Source of the DNA: a filamentous cyanobacterium ESFC-1
GTDB lineage: Bacteria; Cyanobacteriota; Cyanobacteriia; Cyanobacteriales; Spirulinaceae
NCBI GenBank assembly: GCA_000380225.1
Contig: KB904821.1
Span: 449,767-513,766 of the forward strand
Reading direction: 5' to 3'
Length of the DNA: 64,000 bases
The translations under genes and the position numbers were made by a program. The notes beneath the pieces were generated by a model. The model saw only the letters and a program-made list of their open reading frames with translations. It ran no database searches and was not told the DNA's origin. Shown piece by piece: positions 62,119 to 64,000 of this stretch (its first letter is position 1; each line of letters starts with the position of its first letter).

Positions 62119-62754
62119 ATGAAAATGCGATTTTTGTCTCGGCAACGCGCTCTTTCTTCCGAGTCTGGCTTGACTGTCATTGAGTTGATCGTGGTGGTGG
62201 TGATTGTTTCAATTTTGGCTGCGGTTGTTGCGCCCAGTTGGTTAAACTTTCTGACTCGCCAAAAGCTCAATTCCGGTATTAATGAAGCTTACCGCGCCAT
62301 GAGAAAGGCTCAAAGCCAAGCCCAAGTACAGAATATTCCTTGGCAAGCGAGTTTTCGCCAAAATAATGGCCGGGTACAGGTGGCAGTCCATCCTGCCCAT
62401 GAGACGGAGTTTGTCCCCATTGCGGTGTTAAATAACGGGACGTATTGGCAAGATTTACCGCAGGGTGTAACGATTGATACAGACAAAAACGATCGCGGTC
62501 GCTACGAAACCAGTATGACCCGCCAAACCCCGCAAGGCCCGTGGCGAGTTCAGTTTAATTATCTGGGTTGCCCGATCCGAAGTTATCATAATTATTGCGG
62601 TCAGACTTCCCTACAAGCGTTAGGCCGCATTACCCTCAAGTCGGAAAGCGGGGGTAAGATGCGACGGTGCGCGATCGTTTCGACGTTGATCGGTGCAATG
62701 CGGATTGGCCGGAATAATCCTAAACCCGACAGTACGCAAAAGTATTGTCATTAA
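62119..62754 (+). CDS. GspH/FimT-type pseudopilin, paralogue of the preceding gene
   Basis: The protein has 211 residues. Prepilin signal: SESG-LTVIELIVVVVIVSILAAVVAPSWLNFLTRQKLN; mature +1 is Leu instead of the usual Phe, while Glu +5 is kept. EAYRAMRKAQSQAQVQNIPWQASFRQNNGRVQVAV matches the equivalent stretch of the upstream gene. It ends with three Cys in a loop (CPIRSYHNYCG; MRRCAIV). It is the last gene of the five-gene hps run; the expected glycosyltransferase genes of the Nostoc locus are not next to it, and a transposon follows. Confidence 0.83.
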   Translation: MKMRFLSRQRALSSESGLTVIELIVVVVIVSILAAVVAPSWLNFLTRQKLNSGINEAYRAMRKAQSQAQVQNIPWQASFRQNNGRVQVAVHPAHETEFVPIAVLNNGTYWQDLPQGVTIDTDKNDRGRYETSMTRQTPQGPWRVQFNYLGCPIRSYHNYCGQTSLQALGRITLKSESGGKMRRCAIVSTLIGAMRIGRNNPKPDSTQKYCH

Positions 62755-62805
62755 TGGTTGTTGGTTATGGGTGACAACGACATTGATGGGGTGAATGGGT
62801 GGAGA

Positions 62806-62830
62806 TTGGACGGGGAAACCCCGCCCCTAC
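62806..62830. repeat. Dispersed GGGGCGG palindrome, copy 7 (inverted)
   Basis: ttggacggggaaaccccgcccctac, identical to the copy at 42101. Confidence 0.85.
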
Positions 62831-62873
62831 AAGCAATTTGACCGAAAATAATGGGATACAGGTTCCCCGCCCT

Positions 62874-63026
62874 TTAACGAAGTGGAGGGCGGCTTTCTTG
62901 TTGTCGTTCAAGATATTGGCGAACAGCCTCTCTCAACAAAGCATTCATAGAGCGTTCTTGAGTTTCTCCAAGTCTTGCAAGTCCTTCATATTCTGCATCT
63001 GATAATCTTGCTGCAAATTGTTTCAT
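62874..63026 (-). CDS. Small ribbon-helix-helix protein divergent from tnpB
   Basis: Only 50 residues: MKQFAARLSDAEYEGLARLG, ETQERSMNALLREAVRQYLE, RQQESRPPLR. The FAARLSDAEYEGL strand-helix and SMNALLREAVRQYL helix fit the CopG/Arc-type fold. Small RHH genes divergent from tnpB are, from memory, common in cyanobacterial IS200/IS605-type elements and could repress the transposon. Its ATG is 48 bp from the tnpB GTG, so both promoters overlap. The 3' end lies in a hairpin ccgccct ... agggcgg, which may be a terminator or the left-end hairpin of the element. Confidence 0.7.
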   Translation of the reverse strand: MKQFAARLSDAEYEGLARLGETQERSMNALLREAVRQYLERQQESRPPLR

Positions 63027-63074
63027 TAATATTATTTCTTTGTTAGAATGATAGCAATATCATACCACTCAATT

Positions 63075-64000
63075 GTGAAAGCGCGATATCGTTACCGGAT
63101 ATACCCAAATCAATACCAACAAATCCGATTAGCAAAACTGTTTGGTTGTTGTCGGGTTGTTTGGAACGATGCCCTTGCCTTGTGCCGACAATCGGATAAG
63201 CTGCCCAAAAATGGCGACCTTCAGAAAATCTGCATCACCCAAGCTAAACTAACCGAGGAACGACAATGGTTGTCCGAGGTGTCTAATATTCCATTGCAGC
63301 AAGCCATCAGAGACTTAGGAGTTGCCTTTAACAACTTCTTCAAATCCCTAAAGGGGGAGCGCCAAGGTCAATCAGTTAGTCGTCCCAAATTCAAGAAAAA
63401 GCACAATCGCCAAACCGCTCGATTTCGCCAAGGGGGATTCTCAATTAAGCGAAATAAAGTCTACTTGGCTAAGATTGGCAATCTCAAGGTGAAATGGTCG
63501 CGACCCCTACCCCCTAATCCTACGTCCGTTACGGTTATCAAAGACTGTGCCGGACGTTATTTCTTGAGTTTTGTGGTGGAAGTAGAACCGGAAGTTAAAC
63601 CCCCTAAAAATCCTGCTATTGGTATTGATTTGGGGATTAAAACTTTTGCAACTTTGAGTAATGGGCAGAAAGTTGATAGTCCCGACTATTCCAAACTCGA
63701 CCGTAAAATTAGAAAGGCGCAACGCCAGTTAGCTCGTCGTCAAAAAGGGTCACGCCGTCGAGAGCGTATTCGTTTAAGGATTGCCAAACTGCAAGCCAAG
63801 ATTCGCGATACCCGTCAAGACTTCCTGCACAAATTATCAACTAAGGTAATTCAAGATAACCAATTGATTGCCTTAGAAGACCTAAATGTGTCGGGAATGG
63901 TCAAGAATCGGAAGCTGTCACGGGCAATTTCTCAGGTAGGGTGGCGAGAGTTTCGGACGATGTGCGAAGCGAAAGCCCAAAAGTTTGGGCGTGAGTTGCG
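63075..64000 (+). CDS. tnpB: TnpB RNA-guided nuclease of an IS200/IS605-type element, 3' end outside the window
   Basis: 308 codons from a GTG start are visible; the frame runs off the right edge uninterrupted. The N terminus MKARYRYRIYPNQYQQIRLA is the typical start of cyanobacterial TnpB. The RuvC-like core has Asp in AIGIDLGIKTFATL and Glu in LIALEDLNVSGM; the third Asp and the zinc finger are beyond the edge. The basic insert RKAQRQLARRQKGSRRRERIRL is normal. TnpB cuts DNA guided by RNA from the element's right end, which is not visible. No tnpA was found, so mobility would need one in trans. Confidence 0.93.
   Translation, partial: MKARYRYRIYPNQYQQIRLAKLFGCCRVVWNDALALCRQSDKLPKNGDLQKICITQAKLTEERQWLSEVSNIPLQQAIRDLGVAFNNFFKSLKGERQGQSVSRPKFKKKHNRQTARFRQGGFSIKRNKVYLAKIGNLKVKWSRPLPPNPTSVTVIKDCAGRYFLSFVVEVEPEVKPPKNPAIGIDLGIKTFATLSNGQKVDSPDYSKLDRKIRKAQRQLARRQKGSRRRERIRLRIAKLQAKIRDTRQDFLHKLSTKVIQDNQLIALEDLNVSGMVKNRKLSRAISQVGWREFRTMCEAKAQKFGREL

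Overview
The window comes from a cyanobacterium, probably a filamentous one. The octamer GCGATCGC (the HIP1 motif) and its overlaps occur throughout genes and spacers. The gene set is cyanobacterial: a CyaC-type multidomain adenylate cyclase, a thioredoxin reductase fused to thioredoxin (NTRC), a Psb35-like thylakoid peptide, menE, a FurB/Zur-type regulator, and a hormogonium-polysaccharide (hps) locus with pseudopilins. The hps locus points to a filamentous, motile lineage. No nitrogenase or heterocyst gene is seen. All functional names are homology calls by eye; no search was run.

Layout. 1-2250: the 3' end of hisC, an unrecognised protein and a GNAT acetyltransferase. 2252-5773: cyaC. 5774-6614: repeat-rich DNA with two satellite-like tandem arrays and a solo relic of a TnpB-type transposon right end. 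6615-9162: a lipoprotein beta-lactamase-fold hydrolase and two toxin-antitoxin pairs (ParD/ParE; DUF433/PIN-like). 9326-11025: an exported metallo-beta-lactamase-fold protein and an AlkA-type glycosylase. 11022-16316: a surface polysaccharide cluster (Wzc-like, glycosyltransferase, Wzx-like flippase). 16539-20718: small conserved genes, an A-type Fe-S carrier, a TPR protein, an M48 protease whose 3' end runs into tRNA-Leu(CAA). 20719-21512: repeats, including a perfect 219-bp tandem duplication. 21513-25772: alr, menE, hisG and a glutathione S-transferase. 26003-30734: an OmpR-type regulator, membrane proteins, an orphan HicB, an isochorismatase-like hydrolase, crcB, a DUF2993 protein, a nonsense-interrupted DUF2809 gene and a damaged-looking DUF167 gene. 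30874-41567: NTRC, aldo/keto reductase, a catalytically dead trypsin-like protein, a GHL10 protein, PBP1A, Psb35 and a small conserved protein. 41568-42202: repeats and a second transposon right-end relic. 42203-45905: comM, and an lgt-cobM-response regulator operon. 45906-47085: a broken coding remnant and a dispersed repeat. 47086-52924: yvcK, tsaE, rpsD, a BtuF-like protein, queE, purQ, purS, zur. 53481-62754: the hps locus (hpsA plus four pseudopilin genes). 62874-64000: a small ribbon-helix-helix gene divergent from a tnpB cut by the window edge.

The main coherent systems are the hps locus, whose four prepilin-like proteins probably act with the large pilin-like HpsA in type IV pilus-linked polysaccharide export, and the Wzc/GT/Wzx cluster. 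The spacers are the most unusual part. Heptamer repeats (CCAATGA/CCAACAA type), a GGGGCGG-TTT-CCCCGCCC-type palindrome and longer dispersed elements fill most gaps. They also reach into genes, where they supply stop codons (three genes), probable start codons (two genes) and part of one coding region.
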